DNA of 64,000 nucleotides from Nostoc sp. 'Lobaria pulmonaria (5183) cyanobiont' (GTDB lineage: Bacteria; Cyanobacteriota; Cyanobacteriia; Cyanobacteriales; Nostocaceae). The notes under the pieces are model-generated. The model had not been told where the DNA came from. It saw only the letters and a program-made list of their open reading frames with translations, and searched no databases. The stretch is from NCBI RefSeq assembly GCF_002949795.1, contig NZ_CP026692.1:3208545-3272544 (forward strand). Direction: 5' to 3'. Position 1 is the stretch's first letter. Each line of letters begins with the position of its first letter. The position numbers were made by a program, and so were the translations under genes. Below, piece by piece: positions 25,459 through 33,138 of this stretch.

Positions 25459-26181
25459 ATGTTAAACTACGATCCACTGCATTGTTTGCCATCTTCCGAA
25501 GAACTACCCGACTCAGATGATACTGCTGTGGATAATGAACTCCAAAATTTAATTCCCGGCTTGCTAAAAACGATACTAGCTTTGGTTTGGTGCGATCGCT
25601 GGGATTGGTTTTTTGGTGTTGATATGGGTATTTATTATCACCCAGACAAACCAGCCATTGTCCCTGATGGGTTTCTCAGCTTAGAAGTTAAACGCTTCAT
25701 TGATGAGGATTTACGCCTAAGTTATGTGCTGTGGGAAGAAAAGCAACTGCCAATTTTAGCGATAGAAGTTGTTTCCCAAATATATCGAGAAGAATATAAT
25801 ATCAAGAAAGAATTTTATGCCAAAGAATTAGGAATTTTGTACTACGTTGTGTATAGTCCCCTTCGGCGTAAAAAGTCGCCTTTGGAAGTGTATCGTCTAG
25901 TTGATAGGGAATATATCTTAATGTCAGGAAATCCCGTTTGGCTACCAGAAATTGGTTTAGGAATTGGGCGAGAACGGGGAATTTATCAAGGTATAGTGCG
26001 GGAGTGGCTATACTGGTATGACGAGGAAGGGCAAAAATTGCTGACACCAGAAGAACGCATTAGGGAAGCGGAAGAACGCACAGCTTTTGAAGAACAGCGA
26101 CGGGTGGAAGCAGAGCAAAAAGTGAAAATGTTAATTGAAAGGTTGAATGCGCTTGGTGTTGATCCAGAAACTTTGTCATAG
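25459..26181 (+). CDS. Uma2-family PD-(D/E)XK-like protein
   Basis: Uma2 (DUF820) protein of about 240 residues, a restriction-endonuclease-like fold that is greatly expanded in cyanobacteria with unknown substrates. The core motifs are VVPDG-like IVPDGFLSLEV, then LAIEVVS as the ExK-type strand, and EYNIKKEFYAKELGILYYVVYSP, which provides the conserved Lys and Tyr. The C-terminal 50 residues are a charged coiled coil rich in Glu and Arg, as often seen in these proteins. The ATG at 25459 fits better than the TTG at 25444. It is not in an operon. Confidence 0.85.
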   Translation: MLNYDPLHCLPSSEELPDSDDTAVDNELQNLIPGLLKTILALVWCDRWDWFFGVDMGIYYHPDKPAIVPDGFLSLEVKRFIDEDLRLSYVLWEEKQLPILAIEVVSQIYREEYNIKKEFYAKELGILYYVVYSPLRRKKSPLEVYRLVDREYILMSGNPVWLPEIGLGIGRERGIYQGIVREWLYWYDEEGQKLLTPEERIREAEERTAFEEQRRVEAEQKVKMLIERLNALGVDPETLS

Positions 26182-26331
26182 ATTCACTAAATTTTGTAAT
26201 TTTCGCTGCCTTGATGTTAATTAGCTTCCTGGTTAGGGAATTATATTTATAAAGCAACTAATAGCTTTACGGTACAAATCGTAACGGCTGGTTACTCAAT
26301 AAATATATTTACCAAAACCTTCATCAAAAAT

Positions 26332-27039
26332 ATGGAAGTAAAATTAGGATTTGGAGCAGTCCCAAGACCTCAATATGTTTTTGTCAGCAGAGAACCTGAT
26401 CACTGTTGGTATATGCTCGCTGAAGATGAAAAACGCATCCCAATTTATGAAAGAGCTTTGACTGGGGTAATTACAGGAATAGAAATTAATAAAAAGGTTG
26501 AAAATACATTCGGGGAAGTTATCAGAACAGATTTAAATATTTTGGCAGATAAACCTTATATTATCCGCTCAGGAAGCGATACCTATTTTTGTAAAGGCTT
26601 ATTGCTGTCTTTAGATATTCTTACTTTTGAACAACTGCGTCATCCACTTACTATTACCGTTAGTCCTGGAGATAAAAAAGTAGTATTCTGTAATATTTAC
26701 GATCCAGCCACTTATCGCTCTATAGGTGTTAGTTGGGACGGATATAGGGAAATTGACTGGCAAGCTTTAGGGCAGAAAGTAAGTTTAAAAATTAATAAAA
26801 TCCACAATTTTAATCAAGATAAAAATCAATCTCAACCAGAAATAAGTGACAATATAAAAACAGTTGAACCCCGTGATGTTTTTATAACTCAAACTGACAC
26901 ATATTTAACCCAATTAAATTGGACTCCAGAGCAGGGAAGGGATTATTTGCAGCAGAAATATGGCAAGCGATCGCGTCTACAACTTACTGATACAGAAATT
27001 CTGGACTTTATTGATTACCTAAAGCTACAACTAACCTAA
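26332..27039 (+). CDS. Hypothetical protein with a cyanobacterial C-terminal helical tail
   Basis: Not recognised. The 235-residue protein has a beta-rich N-terminal part of about 150 residues (GFGAVPRPQYVFVSREP, KPYIIRSGSDTYFCKGLLLSL), a low-complexity linker rich in Asn, Gln and Lys at about 160-185, and a C-terminal helical segment (LNWTPEQGRDYLQQKYGKRS, then LTDTEILDFIDYLK). That tail is a recurring module in cyanobacterial proteins, from memory, with no known function. The frame is intact with an ATG start. It lies alone between Uma2 and the MazF-like module. Confidence 0.6.
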   Translation: MEVKLGFGAVPRPQYVFVSREPDHCWYMLAEDEKRIPIYERALTGVITGIEINKKVENTFGEVIRTDLNILADKPYIIRSGSDTYFCKGLLLSLDILTFEQLRHPLTITVSPGDKKVVFCNIYDPATYRSIGVSWDGYREIDWQALGQKVSLKINKIHNFNQDKNQSQPEISDNIKTVEPRDVFITQTDTYLTQLNWTPEQGRDYLQQKYGKRSRLQLTDTEILDFIDYLKLQLT

Positions 27040-27330
27040 ATTTCTAAATTTATTTAGCTCTGCTGTTGTGTGGGCTTTGGATAATTGCGTAGGCGTAGCC
27101 CGTCGTAGACATCGCTTTACCTGATGCAATAGAACAACTGCGGCAAGGAGAAGCAATTGTAGAAATCAGCAGCAGTTCATGAGTAAATTGCTCAACTCAT
27201 AATCTCCACAAGATAGCGACTAATATTCTAGTGTCAAGCCAAGTGCGATCGCTTTTCCATTGCATTGAGGTGTTAGCCTCCCAAAGGTGCGATCGCACAA
27301 GTAGTGTAATTACTAAAAATACATAAATTT
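27040..27330. other. Spacer with repeat A-B and a short coding fragment
   Basis: Contains a HIP1-linked repeat (27244-27280, CCATTGCATTGAGGTGTTAG core) and a second piece (27299-27328, AAGTAGTGTAATTACT core), both seen again beyond the MazF-like module. A short fragment near 27112-27181 reads ALPDAIEQLRQGEAIVEISS before a stop, probably the end of a lost gene. Confidence 0.45.
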
Positions 27331-27702
27331 CTATGAAGCAGATGATGTATCTGATGATGGTTTAGAATCATTTAACTCAGCCAGAGCTATCTTGACACAC
27401 GCACAAACACCTTTCCAATCAAGTTCTGACAAGTGACCAATCAAAACCAAATTAGCAGAGGGTGGTAAGGTGACGATAAAACTTCTGAAAACAGATGCAA
27501 CCCGCAAACCTGCTGCTGCCCAATCCTGAAGTGCATAGTCAGTAATTCCAAGGGCAGTTGTTTGAGTAGTAATGAGTCCAATGATTACATCAGGACGGAT
27601 TGTATGATAAGTGGCTGATGACAGAACTATAGCAGGACGACGCTTAATACCAGTAACACCGGGAAAATCAACTGTGACTACATCACCGGGATGGAACGTC
27701 AC
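27331..27702 (-). CDS. MazF/PemK-like toxin
   Basis: A 123-residue protein of the MazF/PemK/CcdB-like barrel family, presumed mRNA-cleaving toxin. The N-terminus has PGDVVTVDFPGVTGIKRRPAIVLSS, the family's conserved GDVV...K.RPA(I/V)V pattern, and the domain continues with VSVFRSFIVTLP-type strands. The start is a GTG at 27702 that overlaps the last base of the upstream antitoxin stop codon (TAGTG), indicating coupling. The tail of about 15 residues after the fold is Ser- and Asp-rich. The module is flanked by direct repeats. Confidence 0.82.
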   Translation of the reverse strand: MTFHPGDVVTVDFPGVTGIKRRPAIVLSSATYHTIRPDVIIGLITTQTTALGITDYALQDWAAAGLRVASVFRSFIVTLPPSANLVLIGHLSELDWKGVCACVKIALAELNDSKPSSDTSSAS

Positions 27703-27923
27703 TAAACTGTCTCCTCACTTTCAGGCAAAATTGAAGCTGCGTACTGTAACGAAAACGATGCTAAATCAAGCTGATCTTGCTCAGTCCAAGCATCACTTTG
27801 ATCGATGATCGACAAGTTTTGCTCGACTAGCTCATTTAGAATCAGGGTTGCCAAGCGTAGCCGCTCAGTTGGTGACAAGTTACAAACAACTTGGCTATAT
27901 ATCTCATGGGCGTTATTGGACAT
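27702..27923 (-). CDS. Antitoxin-like partner of the MazF-like toxin
   Basis: A 73-residue acidic helical protein placed immediately upstream of the MazF-like gene, with which it overlaps by one base. The middle holds LSPTERLRLATLILNELVEQN, a pattern seen in small cyanobacterial antitoxins; there is no obvious DNA-binding ribbon-helix-helix or AbrB fold. The ATG at 27923 has a perfect AGGAGG ribosome site. Assignment as antitoxin rests on position and size. Confidence 0.65.
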   Translation of the reverse strand: MSNNAHEIYSQVVCNLSPTERLRLATLILNELVEQNLSIIDQSDAWTEQDQLDLASFSLQYAASILPESEETV

Positions 27924-28279
27924 AAAAACCCTCCTGTGTCTTATCCTAACAGTTGTGATGCCTGCGCCAAGCTGTTAAAAAGCTTCTATGCACAAGTAGT
28001 GTAGTTGCTGAAGATACATAAATTGTTGGGTTTCTACTTCAAGTCAATTTACAGTGATAATGCGATCGCTTGTCCATTGCATTGAGGTGTTAGCTTCCCT
28101 GTGATCGCATTCAAAACGAAAAGAATTGACAGCTGTGTTCATTGCAGTCTCAAATTTATACCTTCTGAATGTTCATTAGTTAGTATTTCCGGGAAACTTA
28201 AGTATAAGGTGATGCCTTATTTTTATGGCGAACCCGTAGACAAGTACTGACCAAATATTAATCACAATCAGGAGTATTC
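27924..28279. repeat. Spacer with second copy of the repeats flanking the MazF-like module
   Basis: The AAGTAGTGTAGTTGCTGAAG piece (27991-28023) matches 27299-27331, and the CCATTGCATTGAGGTGTTAG piece (28061-28100) matches 27244-27280, in direct orientation but in swapped order. The toxin-antitoxin module is thus bracketed A-B-[module]-B-A. The second half of this spacer is the leader of the next gene. Confidence 0.55.
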
Positions 28280-29251
28280 ATGATTCCACTTATCTTAGGT
28301 GCTGCTGCTTTAGCTACTGGAGCCTTCGGAGCAGTAAAAGGTGCTGAAGGGATTGGCAATATGAATCAGGCAAAGGAAATTGGTGAACAGGCTCAACAAA
28401 AATACGAAAGTAGCTTGCAAAACTTAAAAGCAGCTTGGGAAATTACTAACCAGTCGGCAGAAGTTTATGGTCAAATGCAGCTTCGTATCAAGCAGGGTAC
28501 AATTTCAAACTTTATAGCTTTTATTGAGAGAATTGGTCAGCGAGCTTCCCAAAACAATCTGTATATTCTAACTGGATTAGACATTTCCACTCAGCAAGTT
28601 CAGGAGTACAAAACAGAAGTTATCAAAGCTGAACAGTGGGTGAAAGGTGGTGTGTCAGCAGCTGTTGCAGCCTCAGCAGCAGGTTCTAGTGCAGTTACCT
28701 TAGCAAGGAGTGTAGGTACTGTTACTGTTTCTAAGTTCTTTGGATTGTGGGCTGGTGAAGTCGCTATCTCACAAATTGGTGGTGCTGCGGCTTGGACTGG
28801 AGCCATAACTTGGTTAGGTGGTGGTACTAGTATGGCAGTTGGTGGTGCTGTATTGGGAGGTATTACACTAGGCCCCGCGTTGATGGTTGGGGGTTTTCAA
28901 CTTGCTGGTAAGGGTGAGGAAGCTTTGACTAAAGCGCGAGAGTATGAAGCTAGGGTAAATATAGAAATTGCCAATATTGAAGCAGCTCAAGATTTTCTAT
29001 TACAGGTTAAACAGCGAACAGTGGAACTGGCTAATTTAGTGTGTAATTTAAACAACCGTGCTAAATCTGCACTTCAAGAGCTTGAAGCCCAACCTTTTAA
29101 TCGCGATCGCGATGCTAGGAAGTTTCAAGAAGTAGCACTTCTGGTGAAAGCGCTTGCAGAAATTATGAAAACTCCTGTTTTAGACAATGAAGGGTATCTG
29201 AATCCTGCCTGCACGACTATCCAAGCAAAGTATCGTACTCTGGGAGGATAA
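28280..29251 (+). CDS. Coiled-coil protein with a glycine/alanine-rich hydrophobic centre
   Basis: No function recognised. The 323-residue protein opens with a short hydrophobic Ala/Gly segment, then long helices (about 25-125; QAQQKYESSLQNLKAAWEIT), a glycine-rich hydrophobic hairpin of about 90 residues (about 125-215) including AAWTGAITWLGGGTSMAVGG and GPALMVGGFQLAGKGEEAL, and C-terminal helices (AREYEARVNIEIANIEAAQD, KSALQELEAQPF). Helix-hydrophobic hairpin-helix is the layout of membrane-inserting helical proteins such as alpha-pore-forming toxins, but I cannot claim homology. A good AGGAG site precedes the ATG. The next gene starts 6 bases later, so the two form an operon. Confidence 0.65.
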   Translation: MIPLILGAAALATGAFGAVKGAEGIGNMNQAKEIGEQAQQKYESSLQNLKAAWEITNQSAEVYGQMQLRIKQGTISNFIAFIERIGQRASQNNLYILTGLDISTQQVQEYKTEVIKAEQWVKGGVSAAVAASAAGSSAVTLARSVGTVTVSKFFGLWAGEVAISQIGGAAAWTGAITWLGGGTSMAVGGAVLGGITLGPALMVGGFQLAGKGEEALTKAREYEARVNIEIANIEAAQDFLLQVKQRTVELANLVCNLNNRAKSALQELEAQPFNRDRDARKFQEVALLVKALAEIMKTPVLDNEGYLNPACTTIQAKYRTLGG

Positions 29252-29257
29252 TTAAGC

Positions 29258-29662
29258 ATGTCAGTACATAAAATAGCTGCTTTTGCACTCGCAAACCTAA
29301 ATCCTGCTGAATGCTTACAGCAAATGGTTTCAGCTTATACTGAATATAAAATGATTGCCGAACAGGAAAAGACAAAGAGACGAGGGATTGAAGCTTGGGA
29401 AAAAGAAACAATCACCAAGATTAACGCCCAGCGAGAGTTGCTGATAGCGTATCTAGATCGCTCTTTTGATGAACGTGCAGAAAACTTTCGCGCTTTGTTT
29501 GCTGTCGTTGATAATGCGATCGCATCCGGCAATAATGAACAACTAGCCCTTACCTTAAACTCAATCACAGAAATTGCTAAATCAAGCCCTTTCAAAGACC
29601 TTGCAAACTTAGCTTCTGTTCGCGCTGCGCTAGATGATCCAGACCACGAATGGACATTTTAA
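29258..29662 (+). CDS. Small helical partner protein of the glycine-rich protein
   Basis: Not recognised. All-helical, charged protein of 134 residues with KINAQRELLIAYLDRSFDER as its most distinctive part and a short acidic-aromatic tail ending DPDHEWTF. It starts 6 bases after the glycine-rich gene and ends before a strong terminator, so the two genes form a closed two-gene unit. It is soluble with no signal peptide. A partner, chaperone or control role for the membrane-type protein is inferred from the operon only. Confidence 0.65.
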   Translation: MSVHKIAAFALANLNPAECLQQMVSAYTEYKMIAEQEKTKRRGIEAWEKETITKINAQRELLIAYLDRSFDERAENFRALFAVVDNAIASGNNEQLALTLNSITEIAKSSPFKDLANLASVRAALDDPDHEWTF

Positions 29663-29698
29663 TTTTATAAAAGTGCGATCGCTCTGCCACAAGTTTCT

Positions 29699-29727
29699 AA
29701 AAAAGCCTGACAACGCAGGCTTTTTTC
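29699..29727 (+). terminator. Intrinsic terminator closing the two-gene cassette
   Basis: AAAAAAGCCTG (29699-29709) and CAGGCTTTTTT (29716-29726) form an 11-bp stem with loop ACAACG and a T run. It works in both directions and sits just after the cassette. Confidence 0.85.
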
Positions 29728-29800
29728 ATATAGTGTGAGGCTTACAGGCGTTATTATTTCATAGCGCTCGCCACTACCCACACAGTCACAAATAAAGTTA

Positions 29801-30244
29801 TCAAATATCGCTTGCTTCCGGTAGCCAGTCTTCATCCAACACTAACTCTACAGAATATGGGCACTCTTTTGGAAACACGGATAAAAGTATCCCTGTTTGC
29901 TTGGCTGCTTGGCGACGTGCCCTTTGATAGCTTTCCTCAAGCTGCTCTGTAGGATAGTTCTTAAGACTAGGACTATCTTCTATCGCTAACTCAATTTGGG
30001 TGCGAGAATCAGTAATCGAATCGAGCCAACTATCTGAGCGACGTTGGGGTTGATATTGCCACTTGAGCAAATGCAATAGTAAGCGAGTTAGTTGACTGGC
30101 AATACCCCGTCGTTCACTTTTGCCCAAGCCTTCAACCTCTTCAATCAGATGTTCTACATCAACTTCCTGCCAGCGATGCGATCGCAATAGTTGGGCTGTC
30201 TGTTCAATCCACAAGTTAAAATCTGCTTTATAAGTTGCGTTCAT
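29801..30244 (-). CDS. DUF29 family protein
   Basis: A 147-residue DUF29 protein, a helical family of unknown function that is abundant in cyanobacteria. The family pattern is clear: DFNLWIEQTAQLLRSHRWQE, then DVEHLIEEVEGLGKSERRG and LLLHLLKWQYQPQRRSDSW. It overlaps the DUF433 gene upstream by 4 bases (ATGA), so it is translationally coupled to it. DUF29 genes often lie beside toxin-antitoxin-like genes; no activity is established. Confidence 0.85.
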   Translation of the reverse strand: MNATYKADFNLWIEQTAQLLRSHRWQEVDVEHLIEEVEGLGKSERRGIASQLTRLLLHLLKWQYQPQRRSDSWLDSITDSRTQIELAIEDSPSLKNYPTEQLEESYQRARRQAAKQTGILLSVFPKECPYSVELVLDEDWLPEASDI

Positions 30245-30447
30245 AGCCGTTCTCGATCAGCCCCATAGCTTAGGCAAGCTAAAATATCTTCTTGTGTCAA
30301 ATAAGGAAAGTCATCAAACACTTCCTCGTAGGTCATCCCAGAGGCAAGATAAGATAAAACATCGTATACAGTAATTCGCATTCCTCGAATACAAGGCTTA
30401 CCACCTCGTTTTCCTGGTTCGATTGTAATAATGTTTTGGTACTGCAC
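30241..30447 (-). CDS. DUF433 family protein (VapB-like antitoxin)
   Basis: A 68-residue DUF433 protein with the typical GGKPCIRGMRITVYDVLSYL core, then MTYEEVFDDFPYLTQEDILA, which forms a winged-helix-like DNA-binding fold. DUF433 proteins are usually paired with a PIN-type DUF5615 protein as antitoxin; here the partner is DUF29 instead, overlapping by 4 bases. Immediately upstream on the same strand begins the truncated lapA copy. Confidence 0.85.
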   Translation of the reverse strand: MQYQNIITIEPGKRGGKPCIRGMRITVYDVLSYLASGMTYEEVFDDFPYLTQEDILACLSYGADRERL

Positions 30448-30452
30448 AGCTA

Positions 30453-30685
30453 TTCAAACCTTAAAAATCTTCATCATCAACAAAAAATTCAGCATCGTCT
30501 TCCAATCTAGAATTACCCTGTCCAATACCAGCAAGTCCCCACAGGGGTTGCAGCAGTGCCATGCCAATTAACCCGACAACCGCACTAAAAGCTAGCACTA
30601 AACCCATTGGTATCTGAATCGATTGGAATGTTAAAAATTTTAACGATACGGGTGTGGCATTTTGAACTGAAATAATTGCGATCGC
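30453..30685. repeat. 233-bp direct repeat, copy 1 (truncated lapA)
   Basis: This stretch matches 31299-31531 base for base in length, with only about ten mismatches visible and no gaps. It begins at TTCAAACCTTAAAAATC and ends exactly at a HIP1 octamer GCGATCGC (30678-30685). The repeats lie 846 bases apart and bracket brnTA. Confidence 0.88.
30461..30685 (-). pseudogene. 5'-truncated copy of the LapA-domain gene
   Basis: The minus strand reads AIAIISVQNATPVSLKF and on to the acidic tail DDAEFF-DDEDF, the same as the complete gene at 31307-31582, but the first 16 codons, including the start and first half of the first membrane helix, are missing. The frame is open and continues from just after the brnA stop, with no good start codon. 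It is probably an untranslated relic of the event that placed brnTA here. Confidence 0.85.
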
Positions 30686-30694
30686 CCTTTCACC

Positions 30695-30952
30695 TCATTT
30701 TCCGATGCGCTCAAGTTCCTCTCGCAATACTCGCCGTAATGTCTCTTCTAACGGTTCACGGCGCTGCTGAATGTACTCACGCAAGGCATCGTTAATCAAA
30801 GTTTGGTAATTTCCCCCACCTGCTGCGTGAACTTGGTCACGAAACCATGCTAGTACTTCATCATCTAGGCGAATTGTAATTCGAGTTTTGCCTGCTGGTG
30901 TTGATTCAATCGCTCCCCGCTTGCCCTGGCTAAAATCATACTCAGCTTCCAT
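30695..30952 (-). CDS. brnA: BrnA-type antitoxin
   Basis: Ribbon-helix-helix/BrnA-family antitoxin of 85 residues. The C-terminal DNA-binding and toxin-neutralising part shows TRITIRLDDEVLAWFRDQV and GGGNYQTLINDALREYI, the family's signature. It lies 3 bases after the brnT gene, the normal toxin-first order of brnTA. By analogy with characterised BrnTA, it binds BrnT and represses the operon; a palindrome upstream of brnT is a candidate operator. The tail after residue 66 is a charged helix. Confidence 0.88.
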   Translation of the reverse strand: MEAEYDFSQGKRGAIESTPAGKTRITIRLDDEVLAWFRDQVHAAGGGNYQTLINDALREYIQQRREPLEETLRRVLREELERIGK

Positions 30953-30955
30953 AAC

Positions 30956-31222
30956 TTATCCCTTTTCATACTGCTTTTGTTCATAGCGCGTAGCTTGGCG
31001 GGCAGAAATCAATCGAATCTGATCATTGCGCCATGTATACACAACTACTAAAACTCGACTGAAAGCATCTATCCCAATAGTGATAAATCTCTCTTCATCA
31101 AAACGTTCATCTGTGATGGTAATTGCTAAATCGTCAGAAAACACGGTTACTGCATCAGTAAAGTCAACGCCATGCTTGCGAAGATTAGCTGCTGCCTTAT
31201 CCCTATCCCACTGATACGCCAT
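30956..31222 (-). CDS. brnT: BrnT-type ribonuclease toxin
   Basis: An 88-residue BrnT toxin, a RelE-like ribonuclease family that blocks translation. The family signature is clear: WDRDKAAANLRKHGVDFTDA, then FITIGIDAFSRVLVVVYTWR and IRLISARQATRYEQKQYE. The start ATG at 31222 lies 13 bases from the candidate operator. The module sits inside a duplicated lapA, flanked by 233-bp direct repeats, and is on the same strand as lapA. Confidence 0.9.
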   Translation of the reverse strand: MAYQWDRDKAAANLRKHGVDFTDAVTVFSDDLAITITDERFDEERFITIGIDAFSRVLVVVYTWRNDQIRLISARQATRYEQKQYEKG

Positions 31223-31235
31223 CTAAATCTATTAT

Positions 31236-31251
31236 ATGCACAAATGTGCAT
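31236..31251. promoter_or_regulatory. Candidate BrnA operator
   Basis: The inverted repeat ATGCACA-AA-TGTGCAT lies 13 bases upstream of the brnT start, where an autoregulated promoter would be. A ribbon-helix-helix antitoxin such as BrnA typically binds such a repeat. Binding is inferred. Confidence 0.5.
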
Positions 31252-31298
31252 ACTACCAGATGAAGATTACTTAACTGGTGTAATTTTATGTGTTTTTT

Positions 31299-31531
31299 TT
31301 CAAACCTTAAAAATCTTCATCATCAATAAAAAATTCGGCATCATCTTCCAATCTAGAATTACCCTGTCCAATACCAGCAAGTCCCCACAGAGGTTGCAGC
31401 ACTGCCATGCCAATTAAACCGACAACGGCACTAAAAGCTAGCACTAAACCCATTGGTATCTGAATCGATTGGAATGTTAAGAATTTTAACGATACGGGTG
31501 TGGCATTTTGGACTGAAATAATTGCGATCGC
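31299..31531. repeat. 233-bp direct repeat, copy 2 (inside the complete lapA-like gene)
   Basis: Second copy of the repeat at 30453-30685, covering most of the complete LapA-domain gene and ending at the HIP1 octamer at 31524-31531. Beyond the octamer the two copies diverge at once. Confidence 0.88.
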
Positions 31532-31582
31532 AATTACCCAAACCGCTACAACTAGAGATGTCAAAAAAGGAGCGATTTTCAT
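31307..31582 (-). CDS. LapA-domain (DUF1049) membrane protein
   Basis: A 91-residue protein with two membrane helices: FLTSLVVAVWVIAIAIISVQ, then QIPMGLVLAFSAVVGLIGMA, and an acidic cytoplasmic tail (DDAEFFIDDEDF). The NATPVSLKFL link between the helices is the LapA/DUF1049 signature; the family includes the lipopolysaccharide-assembly protein LapA, but the cyanobacterial members are uncharacterised. Its 3' part is duplicated beyond brnTA. The gene itself is intact. Confidence 0.85.
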   Translation of the reverse strand: MKIAPFLTSLVVAVWVIAIAIISVQNATPVSLKFLTFQSIQIPMGLVLAFSAVVGLIGMAVLQPLWGLAGIGQGNSRLEDDAEFFIDDEDF

Positions 31583-31650
31583 ACTTTGATTGAAGTGAGG
31601 AGTTAAGAGTAAAAAGTTAGGAGTTATATTTTGCTCGAAATTAGAAATCA

Positions 31651-31686
31651 GGAGTTAAGAATTGTAAATTTACAATTCTTAACTCC
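31651..31686. repeat. 36-bp perfect inverted repeat
   Basis: GGAGTTAAGAATTGTAAA followed directly by its exact complement (31669-31686). It lies in the spacer between the LapA-domain gene and the phosphoglucomutase gene, where it can form a long hairpin; related GGAGTTA/TAACTCC motifs surround it, so it is a dispersed repeat that may also end transcription. Confidence 0.75.
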
Positions 31687-31713
31687 TAATTCATAATTAT
31701 TAACTCTGACAGA

Positions 31714-33138
31714 TTAAACTGCTACTGCCTCTAGTTTAGCAATGGCACTCTCTAACTCTTGGGCGATTTGGGTGAGTTTTTCGGGAGTGTTGGTTTCTAG
31801 GTAGACGCGTACCAGTGGTTCTGTACCGGAAGGACGCAGTAAAATCCAGCTACCTTCTTCTAAATAGAGCTTAATACCGTCTTTACGCCCCACTTCCTTG
31901 ACTTTAATTCCTGCTACCTCTGTAGGTGGATTTTTAGTAAAGGAGTCGATGACGGCGGTTTTGTGCGCCTCTGTGAGGTGCAAGTCTAGGCGGTTATTGT
32001 AAAGTGGGCCATCGGCTTCAGCGATCGCTTCTTTGACAAGTTGACTTAGCGGTTTGCCTTCATAAGCGATCGCTTCTGCCACCAGCATATCGGCTAATAC
32101 CCCGTCTTTTTCGGGAATATGCCCGATAATACTCAAACCACCTGATTCCTCTCCACCGATTAGCACGGCAGTTTCGCGCATTTTTTCGCCGATGTATTTA
32201 AAACCAACTGCTGTTTCGTAAATTTGCAGCCCATTTTTAGCAGCAAAATTATCCAGCAGGTGGGTTGTAGCGACAGTGCGGACTATCGCGCCAGTCTTAC
32301 CTTTGTTTTTGATTAAATGACGTGCTAGAAGTAGCAGCACAGTATTCGGAGTAAGGACGTTTCCTTGTTCATCAACGATACCAAAGCGATCGCTATCTCC
32401 ATCCGTTGCCAAGCCCAAATCAGCTTGATCTCGAACTACTGCTTCCACTAACTCAACTAACTGTTCTCCTTTGGGTTCTGGCATTCCACCCCCAAATAAA
32501 ACATCTCTCCAATCATGGAAACTTTCTAATTGAACGCCACTATGTTGCAAAACTTCATCTAAATAGCCGCGAGAGGTAGAATACAAAGCATCGTACTTTA
32601 CCTTTAAATTAGCGCTTTTGATCTTTTCTACATCAAGTAGGGTGTAGATAAATTGCAGGTAATCTGGTTTCGGATCGAAAATTGAAATTGAACCTGATGG
32701 ATTGCTCCCAGGCAACTCATCCGATGCACCTTCTATATTTGCCACAATAGTATCAGTAATCTCTGGAGTGGCAGGACCAGCATAATCGGGTATATATTTA
32801 ATTCCACAGTAGGGTGCTGGATTATGGCTAGCAGTAAACATTAACGCCCCGGCGGAATTTAGGTGACGGGCGTTGTAGGCAATTACTGGTGTGGGGCAAT
32901 CCCGATCGGTAATTTTCACAGTCCAACCTAAGTCTGCTAGTACTTGGGCCGCTGTTTGGGCAAACTGGTCAGCTAAAAAGCGAGTATCGTAGGCAACAAG
33001 TACTGGTCTATCTTTTGTGTAGGCTGTTTCTAAGTAAGTGGCGATTGCCCTTGTTACTTTTCTCACATTGGGAAAAGTAAAGTCATCGGCAATAATCCCT
33101 CGCCATCCATCGGTACCAAATTTTATCTTGCTAGACAT
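31714..33138 (-). CDS. Phosphoglucomutase/phosphomannomutase family protein
   Basis: Alpha-D-phosphohexomutase of about 474 residues, interconverting hexose 1- and 6-phosphates for glycogen, sugar-nucleotide and glycan synthesis. The start MSSKIKFGTDGW (33138) fits the family; an upstream Met adds three residues. Domain motifs in order are FGTDGWRGIIADDF, the phosphoserine loop FTASHNPAPYCGIKY, the metal loop ATDGDSDRFG, the sugar loop GGEESGG and the phosphate loop RPSGTEPLVRVY. All catalytic loops are present. It is divergent from the nuclease-like gene. Confidence 0.92.
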   Translation of the reverse strand: MSSKIKFGTDGWRGIIADDFTFPNVRKVTRAIATYLETAYTKDRPVLVAYDTRFLADQFAQTAAQVLADLGWTVKITDRDCPTPVIAYNARHLNSAGALMFTASHNPAPYCGIKYIPDYAGPATPEITDTIVANIEGASDELPGSNPSGSISIFDPKPDYLQFIYTLLDVEKIKSANLKVKYDALYSTSRGYLDEVLQHSGVQLESFHDWRDVLFGGGMPEPKGEQLVELVEAVVRDQADLGLATDGDSDRFGIVDEQGNVLTPNTVLLLLARHLIKNKGKTGAIVRTVATTHLLDNFAAKNGLQIYETAVGFKYIGEKMRETAVLIGGEESGGLSIIGHIPEKDGVLADMLVAEAIAYEGKPLSQLVKEAIAEADGPLYNNRLDLHLTEAHKTAVIDSFTKNPPTEVAGIKVKEVGRKDGIKLYLEEGSWILLRPSGTEPLVRVYLETNTPEKLTQIAQELESAIAKLEAVAV

